Assembly: GCF_028285565.1 (NCBI RefSeq)
Contig: NZ_JANQOY010000129.1
Coordinates: 1-46,356 of the forward strand
DNA: 46,356 nucleotides
Direction of reading: 5' to 3'
Origin: Acaryochloris sp. IP29b_bin.148
GTDB taxonomy: Bacteria; Cyanobacteriota; Cyanobacteriia; Thermosynechococcales; Thermosynechococcaceae
Shown piece by piece: positions 15,564 through 24,448 of the stretch. The notes below the pieces were generated by a model. The model worked only from the letters and a program-made list of their open reading frames with translations, made no database searches and was not told the origin of the DNA. Numbering within the stretch: position 1 is the first letter of the stretch; each line of letters starts with the position of its first letter. A program made the position numbers and the translations under genes.

Positions 15564-17929
15564 AGGTTCTCAAGGGCCAGGTGTCTGGGCAGACGCTATC
15601 TCTCACTAAAAAAATTGCGAGTAGTGGCGAAGGCACGGTTTGGACCACCAGCCGAAAAGGTTTCCTGGCCAAGTTATACCATGAGCGCAGTCCTGAACGG
15701 TTTCAAAAATTGCGAGTGATGATCGCCCATCCACCGCAAGATCCCATGCAGGAAAAACATCATGTATCCTTAGCCTGGCCTCAAGATATACTGGAAAGCC
15801 AACAAGGCCAGCCCATGGGCTTCTTGATGCCCGAAATTGGCGAGAGTGTAAAGCTGTCTACGATTTATAATCCCAGGCTACGCAGTCGGAAAGCGCCTCG
15901 TTTTAACTGGTATTACCTGCATACCGCAGCCTTAAATATCGCATCGACCATGGAAGCGATTCACCGAGAAGGCTACGTTGTGGGTGATGTCAAACCACAA
16001 AATATATTGGTGAACAGCCAAGCCCTGATTTCTATCATCGATGCCGACTCATTTCAGGTGCAAGATCCTCATACGCGCGAGGTGTTTCGATGCTTAGTGG
16101 GATCAGAAGGGTTTACGCCTGCTGAGCTGTTGGGGAAAGATTTAGCCAGTGTGGACCAAACCGATGTTCATGATCGATTTCGGTTGGGTGTGATTGTTTT
16201 CCTACTTCTGTTTGGCGATCAGCCTTTTAAAGGCAAGTGGATTGGTCGAGGGGAGTCTCCTCAACCCACATCGCTGATTGAAAAAGGCTTCTGGCCCTAT
16301 GCCCCTCAAAGTTTGATTCGGCCGGGTCCCAACACAATTCCGCTATCCATTGTCCACCCGCAGTTGCAGTCCTGTTTTCATCAATGTTTTACCCAAGGGC
16401 ATACCCATCCCCATCTGCGACCTTCTGCTCAACAATGGATGCAAGCACTACAAAAAGCGGTTACGAGTCTTAGTACCTGTCATTTAGAGTCAAATCATCT
16501 ATACAGCCAAAGTTATGGTCATTGTTACTGGTGCGATCGCAAATCTAAATTAGGGGTTGATATCTTTAGCCCGAAGCCAGTGATTCCCAAGCCTGCACCT
16601 AAACCAAGTCAGGCCAAACAACCCAACCCCTGGGCCAAGCCACCTGTCAGTGCCAACCCAGCTTTAGCTGCCGCCTATGCGCAACGGATGCAGCAATTAC
16701 AAAAAATGCAAATTCCTCACTCAAGGATCACGCGTTCTATCCTCCAAATGCCCTTAGGACAGCGGAAAAGCTGGCTGCCTTCTATTTCTAATTCAGTCTT
16801 GGGAATGATTCTCTGTGGGTTCAGTTTCCTCGGATTGGGCTTACTCCTAGCTCCAGAACTCACCCCTCAGAATTTTACTTATTTATCCACCTCCACTGAG
16901 CGGGCCGCCAAACAATGGCTGGCCTCTAAATTAGGTATTGCCTCCCATGTTTCGACGCTCAATCAACCGGGTATCAGCCTCTCTGCAGACCCGTCTAATG
17001 CCCAAAAAGGCCATTGGGATACCATTACTACGTTATCCATTAGCCCTGACAGCAATACCCTCGTGAGTGGGAGTAGAGACTTTACCCTCAAAGTGTGGGA
17101 TTTAAACACAGGCCAACTCCTCAACACGTTATCTGAGCACTATGAACCCGTCGTATCGAGTCATATTATCGATCAGGGAAAGTCGTTAATCAGTAGTAGT
17201 GTGAGTGGCAAAGTCTTGCAGTGGGACCTGTCCACCGCATCACTCAGTAAAAATTTTGTGAGTTATGCTGCCATGCGACCTGCAGGTGGTGTGCGGGCAA
17301 CGGTGATTGACCCAAACACGCAAGTGATGGCCAGTAGTGCTTGGGGAGGCTCCATACTACTTTATAATCTCCAAACTGATAAAGTCATCCGCATTCCTTC
17401 ACAACTGATGGCCTCTGAGCAAGCCATGGTGATCAGTCCCGATGCGAAATCCTTAGTGACCAGTAATAGTGATGGCCAAATCCAACAGTGGGCGGTGAGT
17501 ACTGGGAAGTTGCTGAGGCGATTACCCAACACCCAAGGTTGGCAATCCTCTGAACTTACGAGTGCAATTGCCCTCAGCAACCAAGGCAAAACATTAATCA
17601 CGGGCAGCTGGGGAGGAGCGATTGGTCTATGGGATTTTCCAGCAGGTAGATTGGTCAAAACCCTTAATGCCCATGAAAAAATGGTCGCAGCGCTGGTGGT
17701 TAGCTTTGATAACAAGCTGTTTGTAAGTGGTGGCGATGATCGGCAGATTAAGATTTGGGATCTAAAAACAGGTAAACTCCTAAAAACCTTAACGGACCAT
17801 CAAGAGGGTATTTCTGCCTTGGCCATTAGCCCTAATAATAAATGGCTCGTGAGTGGGAGTAGAGATCGCAGCATCAAAATCTGGAATCTACAGACCGGAA
17901 AATTAATTCGCACCCTGCTCAACCCATAA
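15560..17929 (+). CDS. Ser/Thr protein kinase fused to a membrane segment and seven WD40 repeats
   Basis: 789 aa from ATG 15560 (overlap with the phosphatase stop decides this start over a GTG at 15533). The kinase domain has Lys38 in FLAKLY, the catalytic loop as VVGDVKPQNILV (about 140-151, no His/Arg of HRD) and DADSF (161-165) in the DFG place; these variants are typical of the TerY-triad kinase. A possible zinc site follows (C307, H313, C322, C325), then a Pro-rich linker and one hydrophobic helix (about 412-431). The C-terminus (about 485-789) has seven WD40 units, ending SGGDDRQIKIWDL and SGSRDRSIKIWNL, enough for one closed propeller. It probably senses or recruits partners through the propeller. 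The target is unknown. Confidence 0.9.
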   Translation: MKVLKGQVSGQTLSLTKKIASSGEGTVWTTSRKGFLAKLYHERSPERFQKLRVMIAHPPQDPMQEKHHVSLAWPQDILESQQGQPMGFLMPEIGESVKLSTIYNPRLRSRKAPRFNWYYLHTAALNIASTMEAIHREGYVVGDVKPQNILVNSQALISIIDADSFQVQDPHTREVFRCLVGSEGFTPAELLGKDLASVDQTDVHDRFRLGVIVFLLLFGDQPFKGKWIGRGESPQPTSLIEKGFWPYAPQSLIRPGPNTIPLSIVHPQLQSCFHQCFTQGHTHPHLRPSAQQWMQALQKAVTSLSTCHLESNHLYSQSYGHCYWCDRKSKLGVDIFSPKPVIPKPAPKPSQAKQPNPWAKPPVSANPALAAAYAQRMQQLQKMQIPHSRITRSILQMPLGQRKSWLPSISNSVLGMILCGFSFLGLGLLLAPELTPQNFTYLSTSTERAAKQWLASKLGIASHVSTLNQPGISLSADPSNAQKGHWDTITTLSISPDSNTLVSGSRDFTLKVWDLNTGQLLNTLSEHYEPVVSSHIIDQGKSLISSSVSGKVLQWDLSTASLSKNFVSYAAMRPAGGVRATVIDPNTQVMASSAWGGSILLYNLQTDKVIRIPSQLMASEQAMVISPDAKSLVTSNSDGQIQQWAVSTGKLLRRLPNTQGWQSSELTSAIALSNQGKTLITGSWGGAIGLWDFPAGRLVKTLNAHEKMVAALVVSFDNKLFVSGGDDRQIKIWDLKTGKLLKTLTDHQEGISALAISPNNKWLVSGSRDRSIKIWNLQTGKLIRTLLNP

Positions 17930-17962
17930 ATGGCGACCGGGGAGCCTGCAGGGAACCCAGAA

Positions 17963-19006
17963 CTATCGACCTTGCAGATAATTGACAATACCCTGAGCGA
18001 TGGCTTCAGCAAGGCGCTGACGATGGGCTGCAGTCCTTAATTTCGCTGCATCAGTACGGCCCGTCACAAAACCCAGTTCGACGAGAATCGCTGGCATCGA
18101 TGTTTTTCGCAACACATAGAAACGCGCTTGTCGAATTCCCCGATCCGAGACGGAGACAGAACCACGAATACTCGAATGAACAGCCCTTGCTAAGCGGTAT
18201 CCCGTCGCATAGTAGTACGTTTCCAAGCCGTTGATATCGGGGCGACTCATGCTAATGGCATTGGCATGAATACTGACAAAGGCATTCGCCCTAGCTCCTT
18301 CTGCTTTCGAAACCCGTGGCGGCAAGTCCACTTCGCGATCGCTTGCCCGCGTCAATACGGCATTAATCCCGCGCTTGCGCAACAAATTATGGACTTGGGT
18401 GGAGACATCCAAGACAATCCGCTTCTCTTGTAATCCGCCAATGCCAACTGCGCCTGGATCAGCCCCGCCATGCCCCGGATCAATCACCACCACCTTAGCC
18501 CCTGATTTAACGGGCTGGGACACAATGGGTCCAGGAGAGGAAATGGAAGGCTTAGGAATTTTGGGGGGAGGGACACTAACGGCAACCGTGCGGCGAGAGG
18601 ATTTCTTGGCATCCTTGAGGGGGAAAAATTTGGGGAGTTGAACGTACCAACGGTTAGGAGCAATGCCCCGAACCAAGACGCGGCGGGGACTCAAGGTAAA
18701 CTTTGAATTCAGCTCAACCACAACGCGCGTGGTACTGCGACTATGCTGGGCCACCCGTACTTCTCGCACATACCGACTGATTTTGCGACGGGCTTTCAGT
18801 TTGCGAAACGTGGTATTGGGCAAATCAATCACCAAACGGGTGGGATTCATCACCACTTTAGCGCGCGGTTTGATGGCTGAATTCGTAATCAAATCAATGC
18901 GGCTTTGACTGGGATTAAATTTCCAGTAGGTGAGTTGTCCTGCCGAGGCACTTTCAGCCCATCCCACCATACATAAGGCGAGGGGTAATAGCCAGCTTGC
19001 TTTCAC
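17963..19006 (-). CDS. N-acetylmuramoyl-L-alanine amidase with AMIN domain
   Basis: 347 aa. An N-terminal signal peptide (KASWLLPLALCMVGW...ASA) is followed by an AMIN domain (about 25-125: LTYWKFNPSQSRIDLIT, TRLVIDLPNTTF), a basic/Pro-rich linker and an Amidase_3 catalytic domain (about 170-345). Zinc ligands and the catalytic Glu are visible: VVVIDPGHGGADPG, LQEKRIVLDV, FVSIHANA and AILVELGFVTG. It cleaves stem peptides from peptidoglycan in the periplasm and probably acts in daughter-cell separation like AmiC. The frame starts with GTG 19006, supported by GGAAAGG 2-3 bases upstream. It is convergent with the kinase gene. Confidence 0.92.
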   Translation of the reverse strand: MKASWLLPLALCMVGWAESASAGQLTYWKFNPSQSRIDLITNSAIKPRAKVVMNPTRLVIDLPNTTFRKLKARRKISRYVREVRVAQHSRSTTRVVVELNSKFTLSPRRVLVRGIAPNRWYVQLPKFFPLKDAKKSSRRTVAVSVPPPKIPKPSISSPGPIVSQPVKSGAKVVVIDPGHGGADPGAVGIGGLQEKRIVLDVSTQVHNLLRKRGINAVLTRASDREVDLPPRVSKAEGARANAFVSIHANAISMSRPDINGLETYYYATGYRLARAVHSSIRGSVSVSDRGIRQARFYVLRKTSMPAILVELGFVTGRTDAAKLRTAAHRQRLAEAIAQGIVNYLQGR

Positions 19007-19327
19007 AGCCTTTCCATCCCAAATACGTCGTTCAGCAGGTAACTCTCTCTCTCAAATTATGCTTGGGGTAAATCACGAAGGATTGAACTAATGACTGATT
19101 TGAGCCGGTTGATGTTTCCAGCACGGGTCATCCTCCGTTTGAGTCTTGGAGTTTATCGCTCGCCATCATCATGGATCCTCACCAAAGATGCAAGTTTTTG
19201 CGATCGCTGACGGATCAATACGCATCAATAAACACGCTGAAACTCTCTGCTGATATACCTCAAAGAACGATTCAACGATTTAGACATATGCTTAGCGTTT
19301 CTTAATTCCCAAACCTGGTGCTGATCT

Positions 19328-19453
19328 TCAGCCCGCATCACCTTGTTGCTCAAGGGGGGACGCTTCCAGACAACCGTTGAATAAGCGGGCGCGGATATCA
19401 GAAGCTAGACTCTCGCCCTGATCCGCCATCGGAAAATCAATCACCTGGCACAT
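19328..19453 (-). CDS. Possible small protein (41 aa), uncertain
   Basis: ATG 19453 to TGA 19328 gives 41 residues starting MCQVIDFPMADQGESLASD and continuing IRARLFNGCLEASPLEQQGDAG. The composition is protein-like and the codons resemble neighbouring genes, but the ribosome binding site is weak and it starts only about 22 bases after a terminator stem on the same strand. It matches no family I know. Confidence 0.22.
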   Translation of the reverse strand: MCQVIDFPMADQGESLASDIRARLFNGCLEASPLEQQGDAG

Positions 19454-19474
19454 GCAGCCACTGCCAATTGCAAC

Positions 19475-19502
19475 AAAAAACCCCGACCAGGAGCAGTCGG
19501 GG
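19475..19502 (-). terminator. Rho-independent terminator for the rhomboid gene
   Basis: On the minus strand CCCCGAC-N8-GTCGGGG (19481-19502) forms a 7-bp GC-rich stem followed by TTTTTT (complement of 19475-19480). It lies about 255 bp past the rhomboid stop and could end that transcript or a small RNA from the same region. Confidence 0.75.
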
Positions 19503-19758
19503 AGTAGAGAGTAGCAGAGATGGAGCGATAAACCTAATTAGTGAAAGGAATGGCGTAAAGATAGAGCATAGATATTTCGATATTGAGTAATGCTTGCCTT
19601 TCTTAGGATATTAGACTACATCTTTCAACTAGATAAATCTGTAAGTTTAGGTACAGACTCAGAACTTTTTGCTCAATATTGAGGCAAGTATGCAGACAGG
19701 TGGAAATTGTTCCAGTCTGGCTAGCCCGTTCAGAATGAATATGCCTGAGTCATGACAT

Positions 19759-20478
19759 CTATTCGTTTGGAGAGATAAGGGCCGAATCGGATGCGCTAAA
19801 CAACCCCAGCAGAGGGCCAAGTATCGCCCCAAAGACGAACCCACCTGCATGGGCCCAGTAGGCAATACCTCCCCCCTCCATACCAATCGTAACGGGTGCT
19901 TCTAAGCTAGCGACGCCGTAAAAGGCTTGCTGCAAGAACCAGAAGCCCAGGTACAAAATGGCAGGAATGCGCAAGGTCGTGAGATAGATTCCTAAGGGGA
20001 CCAGGGTGAGAATTCTGACTTGGGGAAACCGAAAGATATAGGCTCCCATCACACCTGCGATCGCACCACTCGCCCCGAGAGACGGCACCAATGAGAGGGG
20101 ATTAAAGAACCACTGGGCCAAAACCGCCAAGGCTCCACAGATGACATAGAACCCCAAGAATCGAACCCGTCCCAGCTGCTCTTCCACATTATTGCCAAAG
20201 ATCCAGAGGTAGAGCATATTGCCCCCCAAGTGCAAAAAACCACCATGGAGGAACTGAGAGGTAATCAAGGTGCTCCATTCGCCTACATCAGCCATCGAGA
20301 CACCGCCAAAACTGGTGGTGAGTTCTTGAGGAACGACAGCCCAATGCTGTAGAAATTGGTTGAGTTGGCTGGGAGACAAACTGAGTTCATATCCAAACAC
20401 CAACACATTGAGGGCAATCAGGCCATAGGTGATATAAGGCGTGATTTGGGTTGGATTTTCATCACGAAGAGGAACCAT
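19759..20478 (-). CDS. Rhomboid-family intramembrane serine protease
   Basis: 239 aa from ATG 20478, giving the usual MVPLRDENPT start; a TTG at 20499 is in frame but less likely. There are about six to seven TM segments. The catalytic Ser is in SLGASGAIAGVMGA and the His in AYWAHAGGFVFG, with the conserved HLGGNMLYLWIFG segment in TM2. It cleaves TM substrates within the plasma or thylakoid membrane. The substrate is unknown. The preceding gene (20595-21362, same strand) ends about 115 bp upstream. Confidence 0.92.
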   Translation of the reverse strand: MVPLRDENPTQITPYITYGLIALNVLVFGYELSLSPSQLNQFLQHWAVVPQELTTSFGGVSMADVGEWSTLITSQFLHGGFLHLGGNMLYLWIFGNNVEEQLGRVRFLGFYVICGALAVLAQWFFNPLSLVPSLGASGAIAGVMGAYIFRFPQVRILTLVPLGIYLTTLRIPAILYLGFWFLQQAFYGVASLEAPVTIGMEGGGIAYWAHAGGFVFGAILGPLLGLFSASDSALISPNE

Positions 20479-20594
20479 GAGTCTCTTTCCCTGATCCAAA
20501 GCATTAATGGACGTGCATTAATCCGTTGAGCTGATAGCTATCTATCCATCCTTCAGCGGGGGAGAGTTGCCCCCCACTCGACTGATCCACAAAT

Positions 20595-21362
20595 CTACTG
20601 ACCAGGGATGGGAAGCTCTGGAGGGCTCGGTGGCGCAACATCGGGTGCATCCGGGGGAGACGTTTCGGGTGAACCAGATGGCGCAACTTCAGATGGGCTG
20701 ACGGCCCCACCCTCTGGCGACTCGGATGCAGGGGGCTGAGGCGTTTCAGGAGCCGGTGAAGTGGTGGTCTTAGACCCCGGTGTTCGGGGATAGGGAACAT
20801 CAGAAAATCCTAATTCAACCAGCTGCTGATAAGACTTCTTGCCTAAATCGCGAGATGGATTTTGGCTACGAATAATTTCGATCAACAGGGGAATCGCTTT
20901 TTCCGGTTTGTTTTGAGCCCGATACACCAAGGCCAGCTGGTAGGTTGATTGATCTCTCAGTTGTGCGGTTTCTAGGGCTTTTTTGCGGTGGCTTTCGGAC
21001 ACCCGTCGGTCAACTCCTAAAAAACTAGAAGTCAAGGTGGAATAGAAATTGGAAAGCTGATTCATGATCTGGCGAGCATCCTTGAGCTTATTGGCTGCCA
21101 CATCAAAATTTTGGCCGTCATAGGCGCTTTCGGCTTCAGACATCAGGCGTTTTCCAGCGGGAATGCTAAACAGACCACCCGTGATCGTGGGGCTGAGCAC
21201 TTCAACATTATCAAGAGTAGAGGATTGACCCGGACCAGAACCATCCAGATCACCCGCTTTCTGCGCTTGAACTGATATCGGCAAAAAGGAGATACAAGAG
21301 ACAGACGCAACCAATAGAGCTAAATATCGGTTACTGGGCATGAATGAGCGGAAGGGTTGCAT
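20595..21362 (-). CDS. Secreted helical-repeat protein with Pro-rich tail, unknown function
   Basis: 255 aa from ATG 21362 (a GTG at 21368 is also possible; no clear ribosome binding site for either). A signal peptide (LALLVASVSCISFLPISVQAQ) is followed by a helical part (about 70-190) with TPR-like helices such as AYDGQNFDVAANKLKDARQI and STYQLALVYRAQNKPEKAIPLL. The last 65 residues are rich in Pro, Ser and Glu. It is probably periplasmic and may scaffold proteins. It is not assigned to a named family. Confidence 0.75.
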   Translation of the reverse strand: MQPFRSFMPSNRYLALLVASVSCISFLPISVQAQKAGDLDGSGPGQSSTLDNVEVLSPTITGGLFSIPAGKRLMSEAESAYDGQNFDVAANKLKDARQIMNQLSNFYSTLTSSFLGVDRRVSESHRKKALETAQLRDQSTYQLALVYRAQNKPEKAIPLLIEIIRSQNPSRDLGKKSYQQLVELGFSDVPYPRTPGSKTTTSPAPETPQPPASESPEGGAVSPSEVAPSGSPETSPPDAPDVAPPSPPELPIPGQ

Positions 21363-21368
21363 AAACAC

Positions 21369-21691
21369 TGTTCAATAAACTCTGTTAGGACGCTGATGTA
21401 ATCAGTTCAGGTTTCGGCCATCTTATCATTTGCCGTCGTAGCAAAGATCTCTGGACTCCTGCACCCCATACGCCAACGTTCTGCTTGACGAGCAGGGCCC
21501 ACGAAATTGTTCCGTTCGGATCCAGCAAACTAAAGCAATCATCTGCCTAAATCATCAGGTGACTTTGCATTTATGGTAATTTTTACTATAATTAAAACAA
21601 GCGTCTCAAAAATAAATTAAAACTTTTCTTTGGATGAGCGCCTAACCCTGATTCTAAAAGGGTTTTATTTATATTTACTAGGAGTCCAAGA
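21369..21691. other. Intergenic region with NAD-operon promoter
   Basis: No gene. It contains the promoter/operator described at 21565-21592 and a 100-nt AT-rich leader before the nicotinate phosphoribosyltransferase start (AGGAG at 21680-21684). Confidence 0.5.
21565..21592 (+). promoter_or_regulatory. Promoter with overlapping palindrome, candidate NrtR operator
   Basis: TTGCAT (21565-21570), 16 bp, TATAAT (21587-21592) forms a good sigma70-type promoter. Across the spacer and -10 lies TATGGTAA-TTT-TTACTATA (21572-21590), a 7-of-8 palindrome. A repressor bound here would block RNA polymerase. The downstream operon encodes an NrtR-like NAD regulator, so autoregulation is the obvious inference. 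Confidence 0.5.
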
Positions 21692-23074
21692 ATGTTGGGA
21701 CTGGTTAAGCCCCCTCAGGGAGTCGATCAATCTTTAAACCTCTCTGCCAGTGACTATAATCTCTTAACCGATTTATATCAAGCCACTATGTCTGCTTGCT
21801 ATTTGAATGAAAATCTTGCAGATATCCCTGCCAGCTTTGAATTAACGGTTCGGCGCTTACCTGCCCAGTTTGGCTATTTAGTCGCCATGGGTTTAGCACA
21901 GGTTTTAGATTACCTACAAAACCTAAAATTTTCAGATCGGCAAATTCAATATCTCCAAGAAACCGATTTATTTAGTCATGCCCCATCTCAATTTTGGCGC
22001 ATGCTAGAAGAAGGAAAATTTACCGGTGACGTGTGGGCAGTTCCGGAGGGAACAACAATCTTTGCCAATGAACCCTTTTTGAGGATTGAAGCGCCGTTGT
22101 GGCAGGCCCAGTGGGTCGAAACATTTATCCTCAATACCATCAACTATCAAACCTTAATCGCTACCCGTGCAGCTCGGTTACGAGATGTGGCGGGTCCTGA
22201 TGCGACGATTTTAGAATTTGGAACCCGTCGAGCATTTGGACCACAGGCGTCTGTATGGGCGGCCCGAGCTGCCTTGGCTGCCGGATTAAATGCGACATCA
22301 AATGTCTTAGCAGCCCAAAAGCTAGGCCGACAGCCCAGTGGAACCATGGCCCATGCGTTAGTCATGGCTATGACTGCCACTCAAGGCACAGAACTTCAGG
22401 CCTTTACTGCCTTTCACCACACCTTTCCCCAGGCGGCGCTGTTGATTGATACCTATGACACCCTCGCAGCAGCCCAAACTCTGGCGGAGAAGGTTAATGC
22501 GGGGGAACTAGAAGTACCGGCGATTCGCCTAGATTCAGGGGATTTGGTGGAATTATCCCAACAGATTCATCAGCTCTTGCCGGAAGCCAAAATTGTGGTC
22601 AGTGGTGATTTGGATGAACCAGAAATCCTCCGACTCCGCCAAGCGGGCGCCCATATCCACGGCTATGGCGTCGGCACGAAGCTGGTGACCGGCAGCCCCG
22701 TCAACGGGGTGTATAAGCTTGTCGACATCGACGGCAAGCCCGTGATGAAGGAGGCCAATGGCAAGATCACCTATCCAGGGCGCAAACAGATTTTTCGCCA
22801 GGTTGATCAGGGGCAGGTGAGTGAAGATCACCTGGGATTAGTCAATGATTCAGCCCCAGGGGGTCAACCCCTCTTGCAGCTGATGATGAAAGCAGGACAA
22901 CGACTCACCCCCCCAGAATCCCTAGAAACCATTGCCCAGCGCACCTTAGGCTCTGTGCAGAGCTTGCCAGCAGACGTCCGTAGTGTGACAAATCCAGTTT
23001 CTTTGCCCATACAGTTATCGACCGATTTGCAAGCCCTAACAGCGGCAACTCGCCGGACATCAAAGGCTGCTTAG
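21692..23074 (+). CDS. pncB: Nicotinate phosphoribosyltransferase
   Basis: 460 aa. It makes nicotinate mononucleotide from nicotinate and PRPP, the salvage entry to NAD. Characteristic segments: LLTDLYQATMSACYL, ILEFGTRRAFGPQAS, GTMAHALVMA, the phosphate-binding IRLDSGDLVELS and HGYGVGTKLVTG with GVYKLVDIDGKPVMK. A good AGGAG precedes the ATG. It is the first gene of an operon with nadD, an NrtR-like regulator and nadE, which together cover nicotinate to NAD. The family also matches cyanobacterial orthologues in length. Confidence 0.94.
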   Translation: MLGLVKPPQGVDQSLNLSASDYNLLTDLYQATMSACYLNENLADIPASFELTVRRLPAQFGYLVAMGLAQVLDYLQNLKFSDRQIQYLQETDLFSHAPSQFWRMLEEGKFTGDVWAVPEGTTIFANEPFLRIEAPLWQAQWVETFILNTINYQTLIATRAARLRDVAGPDATILEFGTRRAFGPQASVWAARAALAAGLNATSNVLAAQKLGRQPSGTMAHALVMAMTATQGTELQAFTAFHHTFPQAALLIDTYDTLAAAQTLAEKVNAGELEVPAIRLDSGDLVELSQQIHQLLPEAKIVVSGDLDEPEILRLRQAGAHIHGYGVGTKLVTGSPVNGVYKLVDIDGKPVMKEANGKITYPGRKQIFRQVDQGQVSEDHLGLVNDSAPGGQPLLQLMMKAGQRLTPPESLETIAQRTLGSVQSLPADVRSVTNPVSLPIQLSTDLQALTAATRRTSKAA

Positions 23075-23102
23075 CCCTTAACTTCTTGCCCAGTTCGCTC
23101 AG

Positions 23103-23747
23103 ATGATTCGATCCATGACAAAAATTGCACTTTTTGGCACCAGTGCTGATCCGCCCACCGTGGGACATCAATCCATTATTGAATGGTTAGCTGGGCTCTA
23201 CGATTATGTGGCCGTCTGGGCCTCAGACAATCCCTTTAAGCAGCACCAGTCTATTTTGTCTGAACGCCAACGGATGTTGGCCCTGCTCGTTCAGGATTCG
23301 CAACAGCGACATCAACAGGTAGGGTTACGGCCTGAGTTAAGTCATTCCAAGACCCTGTTCACGGTGCAGCAGGCCCAACAGCTCTGGCCCCAGGCAGAGC
23401 TTACCTTGGTGGTCGGTTCGGATGTGGTGGCAACATTGCCCCATTGGTACGGGGTTGAAACCTTATTCCAGCAGGTCCAGCTTCTGATTTTGCACCGCCC
23501 CGATGCCCAGCTCGATCCGAATGCCTTAACCGCCTTGCAACGGTTGGGGGCTCGGTTTGCCATCGCAAATTTTCAAGGCCCTCCCGTCTCCTCCAGCCAC
23601 TACCGTCATACGGGGGATATCAACGATGTCCCGCCCGCTATTGCCGCCTATATTCAACAACATCATCTGTACTCATGGAACGCGCCCCATCCTCACCTCG
23701 ACGAAAGCCCTCAACCTCTACTCTTGACTACCCCACCCCAGCCCTAG
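23103..23747 (+). CDS. nadD: Nicotinate-nucleotide adenylyltransferase
   Basis: 214 aa. Nucleotidyltransferase fold with ALFGTSADPPTVGHQSIIEWL, a (T/H)xGH signature, WASDNPFKQHQSILSERQRM and SSSHYRHTGDINDVPPAIAAYI (the ISSTxIR-like end). It converts nicotinate mononucleotide and ATP to deamido-NAD. Its C-terminus runs about 20 residues past the usual HHLYSW end, so that it overlaps the next gene by 73 bases in another frame. A second in-frame ATG at 23115 is an equally possible start. Second gene of the NAD operon. Confidence 0.9.
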   Translation: MIRSMTKIALFGTSADPPTVGHQSIIEWLAGLYDYVAVWASDNPFKQHQSILSERQRMLALLVQDSQQRHQQVGLRPELSHSKTLFTVQQAQQLWPQAELTLVVGSDVVATLPHWYGVETLFQQVQLLILHRPDAQLDPNALTALQRLGARFAIANFQGPPVSSSHYRHTGDINDVPPAIAAYIQQHHLYSWNAPHPHLDESPQPLLLTTPPQP

Positions 23748-24439
23748 CAGCGTTTAAGGTTGGCGTCGATAATGTCATCTTTTCGGTAGACACGGCTCAA
23801 AACCGCCTGCTGGCTCTGCTCGTCAAGCGCCACAGCGATCCCTATGCTGGCGATTGGGCCTTACCGGGAACCTTGGTGCGAGAGGGCGAATCCCTGGAGG
23901 CCGCCGCCTATCGGGTTCTGGCGGAAAAGTTGCGGGTGGAGAACCTGTACTTAGAACAGCTCTACAGTTTTGGTGGTCCCCATCGAGATCCACGGGAAGC
24001 CCCCGATAGTTTTGGGGTCCGCTACTTATCCGTTAGCTACTTTGCCCTGGTTCGCTTTGAAGATGCCATGCTGATCGTGGATGAAGGCTGTGAAATCGAT
24101 TGGCATCCAGTGGAGACTTTGCCCGCTCTGGCCTTTGATCACCCCGACATCCTCGACTATGGCCATCGACGGCTTTGTAACAAGTTGGAGTATAGCCCGG
24201 TCGCCTTTGATGTATTGCCCGATCGCTTTACTCTAGCGGATCTTTATCAGCTATACAGCACGGTTTTGGGCACAAACTTTACGGATTACTCGAACTTCCG
24301 ATCTCGACTGTTGAAATTAGGATTTTTGGCCGATACGGGCGAGAAAATCTGCCGAGGGGCCGGTCGTCCGGCCACGTTATATCGCTTCGATGTGGAAGCC
24401 TTTGCCCCTTTTCAGGATAAACCACTAGTTTTTGTGTAG
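23675..24439 (+). CDS. nrtR: NrtR-like Nudix-related transcriptional regulator of NAD metabolism
   Basis: 254 aa. The N-terminal Nudix-like domain (about 25-150) has a degenerate box: GTLVREGESLEAAAYRVLAEK, where REUxEE is RVLAEK, so hydrolysis is unlikely and ligand sensing (ADP-ribose in NrtR) is favoured. The C-terminal winged helix (about 165-245) includes FTLADLYQLYSTVLG, NFRSRLLKLGFL and GRPATLYRF, the NrtR signature. It lies between nadD and nadE, as expected for a local regulator. A palindrome in the operon promoter is the likely target. An active ADP-ribose pyrophosphatase is the alternative. Confidence 0.85.
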   Translation: MERAPSSPRRKPSTSTLDYPTPALAAFKVGVDNVIFSVDTAQNRLLALLVKRHSDPYAGDWALPGTLVREGESLEAAAYRVLAEKLRVENLYLEQLYSFGGPHRDPREAPDSFGVRYLSVSYFALVRFEDAMLIVDEGCEIDWHPVETLPALAFDHPDILDYGHRRLCNKLEYSPVAFDVLPDRFTLADLYQLYSTVLGTNFTDYSNFRSRLLKLGFLADTGEKICRGAGRPATLYRFDVEAFAPFQDKPLVFV

Positions 24440-24448
24440 GAACGAGAC

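Larger units (their letters stand above)
19007..19758. other. Long intergenic region between rhomboid and amidase genes
   Basis: It contains the terminator at 19475-19502 and one short minus-strand frame (19328-19453) that may or may not be a gene. The rest shows a HIP1-like site near 19199-19206 and no other recognisable feature. It is long enough to hide a small RNA. Confidence 0.4.
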
